NCBI RefSeq assembly: GCF_001513965.1 | Contig: NZ_KQ948026.1 | Location: 1-64,000 of the forward strand | Reading direction: 5' to 3' | Source: Streptomyces cellostaticus | GTDB taxonomy: Bacteria > Actinomycetota > Actinomycetes > Streptomycetales > Streptomycetaceae | Length of the DNA stretch: 64,000 bases | Part shown: piece after piece, positions 51,701 through 60,079 of the stretch | Numbering within the stretch: position 1 is the stretch's first letter | How the letters are laid out: every line of letters begins with the position of its first letter | Notes under the pieces: generated by a model | Databases searched by the model: none | What the model was told of the DNA's origin: nothing | The model's input: the letters and a program-made list of their open reading frames with translations, nothing else | Made by a program: the position numbers and the translations under genes

Positions 51701-51810
51701 GGACGGCCTCCCGTACGACCTGTGGTCGAGGTGTGGTGTGTACGGCCCTGCCCGCGCCCGCTGGCGCCACCCCCTGTGCCCGGCCTGTGACTCCTCTGGG
51801 CCGGACCCCT

Positions 51811-51837
51811 GTGACAGGTCTGTGACAGTCGGCTGAC
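51811..51837. promoter_or_regulatory. AfsQ1 box in the afsQ1/sigQ intergenic region
   Basis: GTGAC-AGGTCT-GTGAC (51811-51826) is an exact GTnAC-N6-GTnAC match to the described AfsQ1 recognition pattern. A weaker third half-site CTGAC follows in the same 11-bp phase (51833-51837). It lies 107 bp before the sigQ ATG and 110 bp before the afsQ1 start. Confidence 0.85.
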
Positions 51838-51932
51838 ACGGCCATGAAGGTCGCTCGGCAAGCTTTTCGGCACAGGCAAGCAAGCACCACCGAGCAAGCC
51901 GAACACCGGAAGTCCACGACGGGGAGCGCGAG

Positions 51933-52670
51933 ATGAACACGCTGCACAGCATCAGCACCAGCGCAGTGGTCACGCGTCTGCACGACGTACACCGGGGTTC
52001 CGAGAAGTCCGGCGCCGTGAGCGGGCGGGGGTGCGCTCGCGGCGCCGGGCGTCAGCACACCGGTTACATGACGGTGGTTGACGCGTACACGGGGGAAACG
52101 CACGGGGGATCCGCGTACAGGGAGGACTCGGGGGAGCGCCGTTCGCTGACCGAGGCGGAGTTCACCGCCTACGTCCAGGAGCGCCGCGCCTCCCTGTACG
52201 CCACCGCCTACCACCTGACCGGCGACCGCTTCGAGGCCGAGGACCTGCTGCAGAGCGCGCTGTTCTCGACGTACAAGGCGTGGGAGCGGATCAGCGACAA
52301 GGCGGCGGTCGGCGGCTACCTGCGCCGCACCATGACCAACCTGCACATCAGCGCCTGGCGGCGCCGCAAGCTCAACGAGTACCCGACCGAGGAACTGCCG
52401 GAGACGCCCGGCGAGACGGACGCGATGCGCGGCACCGAGCTGCGCGCGGTCCTGTGGCAGGCGCTGGCCCGGCTGCCCGAACTCCAGCGCACCATGCTGG
52501 TCCTGCGTTACTACGAGGGCCGTACGGACCCGGAGATCGCGGAGATCCTCGGCATCAGTGTCGGCACGGTGAAGTCCAGCATCTGGCGGTCGCTCCGCCG
52601 GCTGCGTGAGGACGAGGTCCTCAGCTTCGGCCGTGACGAGGAGAACGCCTTCGGCGAACTGGTCGCCTGA
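51933..52670 (+). CDS. sigQ: ECF sigma factor SigQ
   Basis: 245 residues from ATG 51933, with GGGGAGCGCGAG upstream. SigE-type subfamily: FTAYVQERRASLYATAYHLT, DRFEAEDLLQSALFSTYKAW and GGYLRRTMTNLHISAWRRRK (region 2), LPELQRTMLVLRYYEGRTDP and SVGTVKSSIWRSLRRLRED (region 4). The first 70 residues are a non-conserved, Gly-rich extension; a later ATG (in GYMTVVDAYT) could be the functional start. Divergent from afsQ1 as in S. coelicolor, where SigQ is an AfsQ1 target that opposes AfsQ1/Q2 in antibiotic control (from memory). Confidence 0.93.
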   Translation: MNTLHSISTSAVVTRLHDVHRGSEKSGAVSGRGCARGAGRQHTGYMTVVDAYTGETHGGSAYREDSGERRSLTEAEFTAYVQERRASLYATAYHLTGDRFEAEDLLQSALFSTYKAWERISDKAAVGGYLRRTMTNLHISAWRRRKLNEYPTEELPETPGETDAMRGTELRAVLWQALARLPELQRTMLVLRYYEGRTDPEIAEILGISVGTVKSSIWRSLRRLREDEVLSFGRDEENAFGELVA

Positions 52671-52674
52671 AGGC

Positions 52675-52765
52675 AGGGGGCCGCTGGGGGGTGGCCCTGC
52701 GGGGGGAAAACGGGGGACCACGGGGGACCACTGGGGGGTGGGCCCACGGGGAAACACGGGGGAGC
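52675..52765 (+). other. G-tract cluster with G-quadruplex potential after sigQ
   Basis: Between the sigQ stop and its terminator there are eight or more runs of 4-6 G separated by short linkers, including a repeated ACGGGGGACC unit. Such a run on the coding strand could form an RNA or DNA G-quadruplex in the 3' untranslated region. Confidence 0.6.
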
Positions 52766-52771
52766 GTGAAG

Positions 52772-52810
52772 AACGGGACTGGAGGGCCGGGGGGTCCATC
52801 CAGTCCCGTT
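52772..52810. terminator. Bidirectional terminator between sigQ and uridine-kinase-like gene
   Basis: AACGGGACTGGA (52772-52783) pairs with TCCAGTCCCGTT (52799-52810), 12 bp, with a 15-nt loop. Confidence 0.78.
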
Positions 52811-52829
52811 TACGTTTCCGTGCGTCCGG

Positions 52830-53465
52830 TTACGCCGGCGTCTGCTGCCGTACCTGCCGCCCCGCTGCCGCGGCGGCCAGCCGGCTCAGTGCCTCGTCCC
52901 GGTCGCAGGGGTGGGCGCCCAGCGAGACCTGGCGGGCCACGATCGAGCGCTCGGCGCGCATCAGCCGCCAGCCGCGGCGGACCAGGAACGGCACCGACTT
53001 GCGGCCCTCCTTCAGGTCCCGCAGGAAGCGCCGGCGGAAGGTGGTGAACGGACCACGGCTCAGGCACAGCGCGTCCGCCAGCAGGCCCAGCTCGCGGCAG
53101 CGCTCCACGATCTCCGCGGCGAAGACGCCCTCCGCGATGAACAGCGGGGTGCGCCCGATGTGCAGCGTCTCCTCGCCGGTACGGGCGCTCAGCGCGATGT
53201 CGTACACCGGCACGGGCGTCGACCCCGAGGCGCAGAGGCGGGCGATGGCCTCCACCGCGACGTCGGTGTCCCACGACCGAGGGTGGTCCCAGTCGATGTC
53301 CGAACTCCCGTCCACCAGGGGCAGTGTCGGGTCGTCGCCCTCCTTGTAGAAGTCGTCGAGGCGCAGGACGGGCAGCCCGGAACGGGCGGCGACGAGTGAC
53401 TTGCCCGAGCCCGAAGGGCCGCAGAGCAGAACGACACGGGCGGGGGACGGGGGATGAATGCTCAC
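52830..53465 (-). CDS. Uridine kinase-like P-loop protein
   Basis: 211 residues from GTG 53465. P-loop ARVVLLCGPSGSGKSLVA at residues 9-26, then LPVLRLDDFYKEGDD, DIDWDHPRSWDT, LFIAEGVFAAEIVERC and TTFRRRFLRDLKEGRKS (lid), which match the uridine kinase/phosphoribulokinase family. Would phosphorylate uridine or cytidine to UMP/CMP, fitting the salvage genes elsewhere in the window. No nucleoside operator seen upstream. No Shine-Dalgarno sequence; CAAACT lies 8 nt before the start. Confidence 0.85.
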   Translation of the reverse strand: MSIHPPSPARVVLLCGPSGSGKSLVAARSGLPVLRLDDFYKEGDDPTLPLVDGSSDIDWDHPRSWDTDVAVEAIARLCASGSTPVPVYDIALSARTGEETLHIGRTPLFIAEGVFAAEIVERCRELGLLADALCLSRGPFTTFRRRFLRDLKEGRKSVPFLVRRGWRLMRAERSIVARQVSLGAHPCDRDEALSRLAAAAAGRQVRQQTPA

Positions 53466-53592
53466 GGAACACCAGTTTGACGCATGGCGAGCCTCCTGCC
53501 GACCCCGCGGGTCGGCTTTGGAGCGCGCATCACAACTCAATTACTGTTCGTGTCGACCCGATAACTATGCGTACACGAAGGTGGCGTCAGCG

Positions 53593-53928
53593 ATGGCACG
53601 ACATGTCTCCCCTCATATCCCCGCCGCCCAGCGCGCCTTGGTGGCCCTCGCGGCCGCCGGGGTGGCCCTGGGCGCGGCCGCGCCGACGGCGGCCGCGCAC
53701 GCCGGCCCGGGCGCCCGGCTGCCCTCGCACCCCGGCTCGGTCCGTCACTTCAGCGGCCCGCTCCCCGGTCTCAAGGCCGGCTCCCTCGTCGCCCCCGGTG
53801 ACACCGGTGACAAGGGCGTCGTCGGCGACCTCGGCGAATTCACCGGCCCGCTGGCACAGGTGTGGTCGATCGGCGCGGTGCCGGCGGTGGGGTCGGTGGG
53901 TGGACTGATGGGCGGCGGCAAGTCCTGA
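53593..53928 (+). CDS. Small secreted protein
   Basis: 111 residues from ATG 53593 (GAAGG upstream). Signal peptide RALVALAAAGVALGAAAPTA with cleavage after AHA at about residue 37. The mature peptide is Gly/Pro/Val-rich and has no cysteine, ending VPAVGSVGGLMGGGKS. It resembles the secreted protein at 47438 in style (short, Ala/Gly/Pro, GGL-type end), but they are not clearly homologous. Function unknown. Confidence 0.72.
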   Translation: MARHVSPHIPAAQRALVALAAAGVALGAAAPTAAAHAGPGARLPSHPGSVRHFSGPLPGLKAGSLVAPGDTGDKGVVGDLGEFTGPLAQVWSIGAVPAVGSVGGLMGGGKS

Positions 53929-53940
53929 GCCGCACACGAG

Positions 53941-53982
53941 GAGAGCCGCGCCGCCCCCGGACGGAGGGGCGGCGCGGCTCTC
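53941..53982. terminator. Bidirectional terminator
   Basis: A perfect 17-bp stem (53941-53957 with 53966-53982) with an 8-nt loop lies between the convergent secreted-protein and ALDH-like genes. Confidence 0.87.
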
Positions 53983-53998
53983 GGCCTGTGGGGTGTCG

Positions 53999-54907
53999 TC
54001 AGTACGACGAGCCGGACGCGCCCAGCGAGCCCGTCGGGTGCCAGACCGTCTTCGTCTCCAGGAACGCCGTCATGCGCTCGGTCCCCGGAGTCGCCGACCA
54101 GTTGTCCACAGCCTGTGGACGAAGGACGCGCTTCAGGTTGTCCGCGGCCGCGATCTCCAGCTCCTTCGCCAGCACCTCGTCGGCGCCCGCGAGGTCGATC
54201 GCGTTGACGTCCTGGTGCGCGGCCAGCGGCGCCGCGATCTCCGCCGTACGGCCGGACAGGACGTTGACGACACCGCCGGGCAGATCGGAGGTGGCCAGGA
54301 CCTCACCCAGGGACAGCGCCGGGAGCGGGGACTTCTCGCTCGCGATCACGATCGCCGTGTTGCCGGTCGCGATCACCGGGGCGATCACCGAGACCAGACC
54401 GAGGAAGGATGACTCCTGCGGCGCCACTACGGCCACCACGCCGGTCGGCTCGGGGGAGGACAGGTTGAAGAACGGGCCCGCGACCGGGTTCGCGCCGCCG
54501 ACCACCTGGGAGATCTTGTCGGTCCAGCCCGCGTACCAGACCCAGCGGTCGATCGCGGCGTCGACCTGCGCGGCAGCCTTGGACTTGGACAGCCCCTCCG
54601 CGTCGGCCACTTCGCGCACGAACTGCTCGCGACGGCCCTCCAGCATCTCGGCGATGCGGTAGAGGATCTGGCCGCGGTTGTACGCGGTCGCGCCGGACCA
54701 GGCGCCGAACGCCTTGCGGGCGGCGACGACCGCGTCACGGGCGTCCTTGCGGGAGGACTGGGGAGCGTTGGCCAGCCAGTTGCCCTTGGAGTCCGTCACC
54801 TCGTACACCCGGCCGCTCTCGGAACGCGGGAACTTGCCGCCCACGTACAGCTTGTAGGTCTTGAAGACCGAAAGTCGCAGGTCGGTCTTTTCCGTCTTCT
54901 CAGACAT
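53999..54907 (-). CDS. Truncated aldehyde dehydrogenase-like protein without catalytic cysteine
   Basis: 302 residues, against about 480 for the family. The N-terminal NAD-binding half is retained: FKTYKLYVGGKFPRSESGRV, RKAFGAWSGATAYNRGQILY, VVAVVAPQESSFLGLVSVIA (normally a PWNFP site) and LPGGVVNVLSGRTAEIAAPL. The ELGGK motif and the GQxC catalytic cysteine are missing, so it cannot be a standard dehydrogenase. The reading frame is intact, with normal codon use, which argues for a maintained role, perhaps as a partner of the full ALDH. Its ATG lies 8 bp inside the end of that gene. Confidence 0.88.
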   Translation of the reverse strand: MSEKTEKTDLRLSVFKTYKLYVGGKFPRSESGRVYEVTDSKGNWLANAPQSSRKDARDAVVAARKAFGAWSGATAYNRGQILYRIAEMLEGRREQFVREVADAEGLSKSKAAAQVDAAIDRWVWYAGWTDKISQVVGGANPVAGPFFNLSSPEPTGVVAVVAPQESSFLGLVSVIAPVIATGNTAIVIASEKSPLPALSLGEVLATSDLPGGVVNVLSGRTAEIAAPLAAHQDVNAIDLAGADEVLAKELEIAAADNLKRVLRPQAVDNWSATPGTERMTAFLETKTVWHPTGSLGASGSSY

Positions 54908-56336
54908 CGAGGTACGCCTCCAGGCCGTGGCGGCCGCCCTCGCGGCCGAAGCCCGACTCCTTGTAGCCGCCGAACGGCGACGTGGGGTCGAACTTGTTGA
55001 ACGTGTTGGACCAGACGACACCGGCGCGCAGCTTGTTCGCGACGGCCAGGATCCGGGAGCCCTTCTCCGTCCAGATACCGGCGGACAGGCCGTACTGGGT
55101 GTTGTTGGCCTTGGCTACGGCCTCGTCGGGCGTACGGAAGGTGAGGACCGACAGCACCGGGCCGAAGATCTCGTCGCGGGCGATGGTGTGCGCCTGGGTG
55201 ACGTTCGTGAAGAGCGTCGGGGCGAACCAGTAGCCGGAGGAGGGGAGCTCACAGGCCGGGGACCAGCGCTCGGCGCCCTCCGCCTCGCCCTGCTCGGTGA
55301 GCGCGGTGATCCGGGCCAGCTGCTCGGCGGAGTTGATCGCGCCGATGTCGGTGTTCTTGTCCAGCGGGTCGCCGAGACGCAGGGTCGACAGGCGGCGCTT
55401 GAGGGAGTCCAGCAGCTCGTCCTGGATCGACTCCTGGACCAGCAGGCGGCTGCCTGCGCAGCAGACCTGGCCCTGGTTGAAGAAGATGCCCGTGACGATG
55501 CCCTCGACGGCCTGGTCGATCGGGGCGTCGTCGAAGACGATGTTGGCGCCCTTGCCGCCCAGTTCGAGGGTGAGCTTCTTGCGGGTGCCGGCGACGGTCC
55601 GCGCGATCTCCTTGCCGACGGCCGTGGAGCCGGTGAAGGCGACCTTGTTCACGTCCGGGTGCGAGACGAGGGCGGCGCCCGTGTCGCCGTAGCCCGGAAG
55701 GATGTTGACGACACCCTTGGGCAGGCCCGCCTGGCGGCAGATGTCCGCGAAGAAGAGCGCGGAGAGCGGGGTGGTCTCGGCGGGCTTCAGCACCACCGTG
55801 TTGCCGGTCGCCAGCGCCGGGGCGATCTTCCACGCCAGCATCAGGAGCGGGAAGTTCCAGGGGATGACCTGGCCCGCGACGCCCAGCGGACGCGGGTTCG
55901 CGCCGAAGCCGGCGTGGTCGAGCTTGTCCGCCCAGCCCGCGTAGTAGAAGAAGTGCGCGGCGACCAGCGGGAGGTCCGCGTCGCGGGTCTCCTTGATCGG
56001 CTTGCCGTTGTCCAGCGTCTCCAGGACGGCCAGCTCGCGGCTGCGCTCCTGGATGATGCGGGCGATGCGGAACAGGTACTTGGCGCGCTCGGAGCCGGGC
56101 AGCGCCGACCACTTCTCGAACGCCTTGCGGGCGGCCTTCACCGCGCGGTCGACGTCCGCCTCCCCGGCCTGGGCCACCTCGGAGAGGACCTCCTCGGTGG
56201 ACGGCGAGACCGTCTTGAAGACCTTGCCGTCGGCCGCTTCCACGAACTCGCCGTCGATGAACAGGCCGTAGGAAGGGGCGATGTCGACGACCGAGCGGGA
56301 CTCGGGCGCCGGTGCGTACTCGAATACGGAAGCCAT
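54900..56336 (-). CDS. Aldehyde dehydrogenase
   Basis: 478 residues, full length. NAD(P)-dependent oxidation of an aldehyde to the acid. Motifs are GQVIPWNFPLLMLAWKIAPA (cofactor loop), KPAETTPLSALFFADIC, AFTGSTAVGKEI, catalytic Glu in KLTLELGGKGANIVF, catalytic Cys in FNQGQVCCAGSRLL, and EIFGPVLSVLTF. It starts 5 bp after the deoC stop. DeoC releases acetaldehyde, so the likely substrate is acetaldehyde (inference from operon context). Followed by the truncated paralogue with 8-bp overlap. Confidence 0.95.
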   Translation of the reverse strand: MASVFEYAPAPESRSVVDIAPSYGLFIDGEFVEAADGKVFKTVSPSTEEVLSEVAQAGEADVDRAVKAARKAFEKWSALPGSERAKYLFRIARIIQERSRELAVLETLDNGKPIKETRDADLPLVAAHFFYYAGWADKLDHAGFGANPRPLGVAGQVIPWNFPLLMLAWKIAPALATGNTVVLKPAETTPLSALFFADICRQAGLPKGVVNILPGYGDTGAALVSHPDVNKVAFTGSTAVGKEIARTVAGTRKKLTLELGGKGANIVFDDAPIDQAVEGIVTGIFFNQGQVCCAGSRLLVQESIQDELLDSLKRRLSTLRLGDPLDKNTDIGAINSAEQLARITALTEQGEAEGAERWSPACELPSSGYWFAPTLFTNVTQAHTIARDEIFGPVLSVLTFRTPDEAVAKANNTQYGLSAGIWTEKGSRILAVANKLRAGVVWSNTFNKFDPTSPFGGYKESGFGREGGRHGLEAYLDV

Positions 56337-56341
56337 GATGA

Positions 56342-57307
56342 TCAGTCCACCGTCACGTAGTCGGGGCCGGAGTAGCGGCCGGTGGCCAGCTTCTGACGCT
56401 GCATCAGCAGGTCGTTCAGGAGCGAGGAGGCGCCGAAGCGGAACCAGTGGTTGTCCAGCCAGTCCTCGCCCGCGGTCTCGTTGACCAGGACCAGGAACTT
56501 GATGGCGTCCTTGGTGGTGCGGATGCCGCCCGCGGGCTTCACGCCGACCTGGACGCCGGTCTGGGCGCGGAAGTCGCGCACCGCCTCCAGCATGAGGAGG
56601 GTGTTGGCGGGGGTCGCGTTGACGGCGACCTTGCCGGTCGACGTCTTGATGAAGTCCGCGCCCGCCAGCATGCCCACCCAGCTCGCCCGGCGGATGTTGT
56701 CGTACGTCGACAGCTCGCCGGTCTCGAAGATGACCTTCAGCCGGGCGCTCGTCCCGCAGGCCTCCTTCACGGCGACGATCTCGTCGTACACCTTCAGGTA
56801 CTTGCCCGCGAGGAACGCGCCCCGGTCGATGACCATGTCGATCTCGTCGGCGCCCGCGGCGACGGCGTCCCGGACGTCGGCCAGCTTGACGTCGAGGGCG
56901 GCACGGCCGGCCGGGAAGGCGGTGGCGACCGAGGCGACCTTCACGCCGGAGCCGGCGACGGCCTCCTTGGCCGTGGCCACCATGTCGGGGTAGACGCAGA
57001 CCGCGGCGGTGGCGGGGGCGGTACGGTCCGTCGGGTCGGGGTGGACCGCCTTGGCGCCGAGCGCCCGGACCTTGCCCGGGGTGTCCGCGCCTTCCAGCGT
57101 CGTCAGGTCGACCATCGAGATGGCGAGGTCGATGGCGTACGCCTTCGCGGTGGTCTTGATGGAACGGGTGCCGAGAGACGCGGCGCGCGCCTCCAGGCCG
57201 ACCGCGTCGACGCCGGGCAGCCCGTGGAGGAAGCGGCGCAGCGTGCTGTCGGACGCGGTGACGTCAGCGAGAGCGTGTGCGGGGGATGCAGTGGTGGGCA
57301 TGGTCAC
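56342..57307 (-). CDS. deoC: Deoxyribose-phosphate aldolase
   Basis: 321 residues from GTG 57307 (ATG 57301 gives 319). Class I aldolase cleaving deoxyribose-5-phosphate into acetaldehyde and glyceraldehyde-3-phosphate. Schiff-base lysine in GADFIKTSTGKVAVNATPAN, second lysine in VGVKPAGGIRTTKDA, and AVCVYPDMVATAKEAV. About 60 residues longer at the N-terminus than the E. coli enzyme, as in other actinobacteria. TATGCT lies 6 nt before GTG 57307, suggesting a leaderless start there. The operator TCTACGCGCGTAGC sits directly upstream of this -10. Confidence 0.95.
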   Translation of the reverse strand: MTMPTTASPAHALADVTASDSTLRRFLHGLPGVDAVGLEARAASLGTRSIKTTAKAYAIDLAISMVDLTTLEGADTPGKVRALGAKAVHPDPTDRTAPATAAVCVYPDMVATAKEAVAGSGVKVASVATAFPAGRAALDVKLADVRDAVAAGADEIDMVIDRGAFLAGKYLKVYDEIVAVKEACGTSARLKVIFETGELSTYDNIRRASWVGMLAGADFIKTSTGKVAVNATPANTLLMLEAVRDFRAQTGVQVGVKPAGGIRTTKDAIKFLVLVNETAGEDWLDNHWFRFGASSLLNDLLMQRQKLATGRYSGPDYVTVD

Positions 57308-57313
57308 CAGACG

Positions 57314-57333
57314 AGCATATCTACGCGCGTAGC
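57314..57333 (-). promoter_or_regulatory. Operator TCTACGCGCGTAGC and -10 of deoC operon
   Basis: TCTACGCGCGTAGC at 57320-57333 (palindromic core 57322-57331) adjoins the minus-strand -10 TATGCT (57314-57319). Same element as at add, the ABC operon and the purine phosphorylase. Confidence 0.82.
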
Positions 57334-57438
57334 GGCTGTATAGCCCCGGGTGCTCATTGCCTGGTCGGAGGTCACGGATGAGCGCCGGTATCGGGGCGTG
57401 CAGGGGCGGTCGCGGTGGCTTCGGGCAGAATCGGGGCC

Positions 57439-58152
57439 ATGACGACCCCGGACCACCAGTCACCCGCGCCACAGCCCCCGGTACCCGCCGCGAAGGACCG
57501 GATCTACCGCTCGCCGTTGGCGCTGGTGGCCGGTGTGCTGCTGCTCGCGCTCGTCGGCTGGCTGGGCTTCGACGCGCTGGTCCACGGGCACGGGCGGACG
57601 CCCTGGCTCGCGCTCGCCGGGCTGATCCTGATCGTGCCGCTGGTGGTCGCCTTCACCTTGCGCCCGGCCGTCTACGCGAACGACGACCGGCTGCGGATCC
57701 GCAACCCCTTCCGGCTGATCACCCTGCCCTGGGGCGAGATCGCCTCCCTGCGCTCCGGGTACACCAACGAGGCCGTCATGAAGTCCGGCGCCAAGTACCA
57801 GCTGTGGGCCATCCCGGTCTCGCTGCGCGCCCGCAAGAAGGCGGCACGGCGGCAGGCGCGGGTGGACTCGGCGGGCGCGGGTGGCGGGCGCGGTGTGCTC
57901 GGCGGGCGTGGCGGGCGGGCCGGGGGCGGGCTGGGCCTCGGCGGGTTCGGCGCGTTCGGTGATGCCGATGCCTCGACCGGTCCGGCGCGCGCGGAGACCG
58001 ACAAGATCATGGACGACCTGCGGGAAGTCCTGGAGCGGCGCGGCGAGGCGGAGGCGGCTCAGGGGGAGGTCACCGTGCGCTGGGCCTACGAGGTGGCTGC
58101 GCCTGCGGTGGCCGGGGCGGTGCTGCTGGCGATTCTGCTGGCGATCGGGTGA
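57439..58152 (+). CDS. PH domain-containing membrane protein
   Basis: 237 residues from ATG 57439. Two N-terminal membrane helices (SPLALVAGVLLLALVGWLGF and WLALAGLILIVPLVVAFTLR). A bacterial PH-like beta domain follows (AVYANDDRLRIRNPFRLITL, then PWGEIASLRSGYTNEAVMKS). Next come a Gly/Arg-rich linker and an acidic helix, and a final membrane helix (VAGAVLLAILLAIG). Conserved in Streptomyces, function unknown. Divergent from deoC. Confidence 0.8.
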   Translation: MTTPDHQSPAPQPPVPAAKDRIYRSPLALVAGVLLLALVGWLGFDALVHGHGRTPWLALAGLILIVPLVVAFTLRPAVYANDDRLRIRNPFRLITLPWGEIASLRSGYTNEAVMKSGAKYQLWAIPVSLRARKKAARRQARVDSAGAGGGRGVLGGRGGRAGGGLGLGGFGAFGDADASTGPARAETDKIMDDLREVLERRGEAEAAQGEVTVRWAYEVAAPAVAGAVLLAILLAIG

Positions 58153-58199
58153 GGCTGCTCTGCCGGTGAGGCGGGGCGTGTGAACGCCTGAAAGACGAA

Positions 58200-58228
58200 A
58201 TGGGGTGCCCCGGGCGGGGGCACCCCAT
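58200..58228. terminator. Terminator of the phosphohexomutase gene
   Basis: ATGGGGTGCCCC (58200-58211) pairs perfectly with 58217-58228 over a 5-nt loop. On the minus strand TTTCGTCTTTC follows, as expected for intrinsic termination of the gene ending at 58244; it also serves the convergent PH-domain gene. Confidence 0.85.
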
Positions 58229-58243
58229 CGGTCTGCGTACGGA

Positions 58244-59875
58244 TCAGATGCCGGCCGCTGCCGACAGGTCCCGCTTCAGGGCGGCCAGCAGTTCGTCGGC
58301 CTTCGTGCGGGCCGTCGGGAGGCCGGCGTGCGCGGCGACCGGGACGACGACCTCCAGGTAGCACTTCAGCTTGGGCTCGGTGCCGCTGGGGCGGACGATG
58401 ACGCGGGCGCCGTCGAGGGTGTAGCGCAGGCCGTCGGTGGGCGGGAGCTTGTCCGTGCCCTGGGTGAGGTCCTCGGCGCGGACGACCGGCAGGCCCGCCA
58501 GCTCGGTCGGGGGCTGTTCGCGCAGGCGGTGCATCGCGTCCGCGATGATCGAGAGGTCCTGGACGCGGACCGAGAGCTGGTCGGTGGCGTGCAGGCCGTG
58601 CTCCACGGCCAGGTCGTCGAGGAGGTCGAGGAGGGTGCGGCCCTCCTCCTTGAGCTGCGAGGCCAGTTCCGTGATCAGGAGCGCGGCCGTGATGCCGTCC
58701 TTGTCGCGTACGCCCTCGGGGTCCACGCAGTAGCCGAGGGCCTCCTCGTAGCCGTAGCGCAGGCCCTCCACGCGGGCGATCCACTTGAAGCCGGTGAGGG
58801 TCTCCTCGTAGGGCAGGCCCGCCTTCTCGGCGATGCGGCCGAGGAGGGAGGAGGAGACGATCGACTCCGCGAAGGTGCCGGTGACGCCCCGGCCCACCAG
58901 GTGGGCGGCGAGCAGTGCGCCGACCTCGTCGCCGCGCAGCATCCGCCAGGCCTCGCCGTCGCGCACGGCCACCGCACACCGGTCGGCGTCCGGGTCGTTG
59001 GCGATCACCAGGTCCGGGACCGTCTCCCGGGCCTGGGCGAACGCCAGGTCCATGGCGCCCGGCTCCTCCGGGTTGGGGAAGGCCACCGTCGGGAAGTCCG
59101 GGTCCGGGTCGGCCTGCTCGGCGACCAGCACCGGCTCGGGGAAGCCGGCCCGGGCGAAGGCGGCGAGGAGGACGTCCTTGCCGACGCCGTGCATCGCCGT
59201 GTAGACCGTGCGGGCGGTGCGGGGGGAGCCGGGGGCGAGGACCGCGTCCGTACGGGCCAGGTAGGCGTCCAGGACCGCGTCGTCCAGGGTCTCCCACCCG
59301 CTCTCCGGGCGGGGTACGTCGTTCAGGGAGGCGATCGCGTCGATCTCGGCGGCGATCTCCGCGTCGGCGGGCGGGACGATCTGGGAGCCGTCACCGAGGT
59401 ACACCTTGTAGCCGTTGTCCCGGGGCGGGTTGTGGCTGGCGGTGACCTCCACGCCCGCGACCGCGCCGAGGTGCCTTATCGCGAAGGCCAGCACGGGGGT
59501 GGGGAGGGGGAGGGGCAGGACCGCTGCGCGCAGGCCGGCCCCGGTCATCACGGCGGCGGTGTCCCGGGCGAAGTCTGCGGACTTGTGGCGGGCGTCGTAG
59601 CCGATGACGACGAGTCCGTCGGTGTGGCCCTGCTTCTTCAGGTACGCGGCGAGGCCGGCGGCGGCGCGGATGACGACGCTGCGGTTCATGCGCATCGGGC
59701 CGGCGCCCAGCTCACCTCGCAGGCCGGCGGTGCCGAACTGGAGGGTGCCACTGAAACGGGCCGACAGTTCCGTTACGTCACCGGCGTCGATCAGCTTGGC
59801 GAGTTCCTCACGGGTTTCCGCGTCGGGGTCCTCGGCGAGCCATGCCTGGGCCTTGGTGATCAGATCGTCGTGCAC
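58244..59875 (-). CDS. Phosphomannomutase/phosphoglucomutase (phosphohexomutase family)
   Basis: 543 residues from GTG 59875. Interconverts sugar 1- and 6-phosphates, or deoxyribose/ribose 1- and 5-phosphates in the PGM2-like subgroup. Motifs are FGTAGLRGELGAGPMRMNRS, active-site phosphoserine VEVTASHNPPRDNGYKVYLG, metal loop IANDPDADRCAVAV, sugar loop GYEEALGYCVDP and phosphate site RPSGTEPKLKCYLE. The GTAGLRG and ASHNPPxxNGYK forms match the long PGM2/PMM group (phosphopentomutase-like). Next to deoC and the purine phosphorylase it could supply deoxyribose-5-phosphate from deoxyribose-1-phosphate, which is inference. GGAGAGG lies 11 nt before the start. Confidence 0.9.
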   Translation of the reverse strand: MHDDLITKAQAWLAEDPDAETREELAKLIDAGDVTELSARFSGTLQFGTAGLRGELGAGPMRMNRSVVIRAAAGLAAYLKKQGHTDGLVVIGYDARHKSADFARDTAAVMTGAGLRAAVLPLPLPTPVLAFAIRHLGAVAGVEVTASHNPPRDNGYKVYLGDGSQIVPPADAEIAAEIDAIASLNDVPRPESGWETLDDAVLDAYLARTDAVLAPGSPRTARTVYTAMHGVGKDVLLAAFARAGFPEPVLVAEQADPDPDFPTVAFPNPEEPGAMDLAFAQARETVPDLVIANDPDADRCAVAVRDGEAWRMLRGDEVGALLAAHLVGRGVTGTFAESIVSSSLLGRIAEKAGLPYEETLTGFKWIARVEGLRYGYEEALGYCVDPEGVRDKDGITAALLITELASQLKEEGRTLLDLLDDLAVEHGLHATDQLSVRVQDLSIIADAMHRLREQPPTELAGLPVVRAEDLTQGTDKLPPTDGLRYTLDGARVIVRPSGTEPKLKCYLEVVVPVAAHAGLPTARTKADELLAALKRDLSAAAGI

Positions 59876-59913
59876 GTCGTGGTCAACCTCTCCTGTGTTG
59901 TGCCTGCTCTCCT

Positions 59914-59937
59914 GGGGGCTCCGCCCCCAGACCCCCG
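59914..59937. repeat. Common Streptomyces GGGGGCTCCGCCCCC element
   Basis: GGGGGCTCCGCCCCCAGACC continues CCCG. The inverted repeat GGGGGC-TCC-GCCCCC is a form I remember as widespread in Streptomyces intergenic DNA. It lies upstream of the phosphohexomutase gene. Confidence 0.65.
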
Positions 59938-59996
59938 TTTCCCACCCGCCCATCCGACTCGGTCGGCCGTGAAGTGGACGGGCGGGATCGCGCTCA

Positions 59997-60056
59997 GCGC
60001 CACCGCAGCACCCGCGGTGCGCGCTTGCGCCACCGCAACACCCGCGGCGCACTCGC
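59997..60056. repeat. Two 30-bp tandem repeats
   Basis: Two adjacent units (59997-60026 and 60027-60056) share GCGCCACCGCARCACCCGCG and most of the rest. They lie between the purine phosphorylase stop and the phosphohexomutase promoter. The unit contains CCGCGG and GCGC inverted repeats. Confidence 0.75.
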
Positions 60057-60079
60057 GTCGCCGCAGGTCCCCGCGCTGC

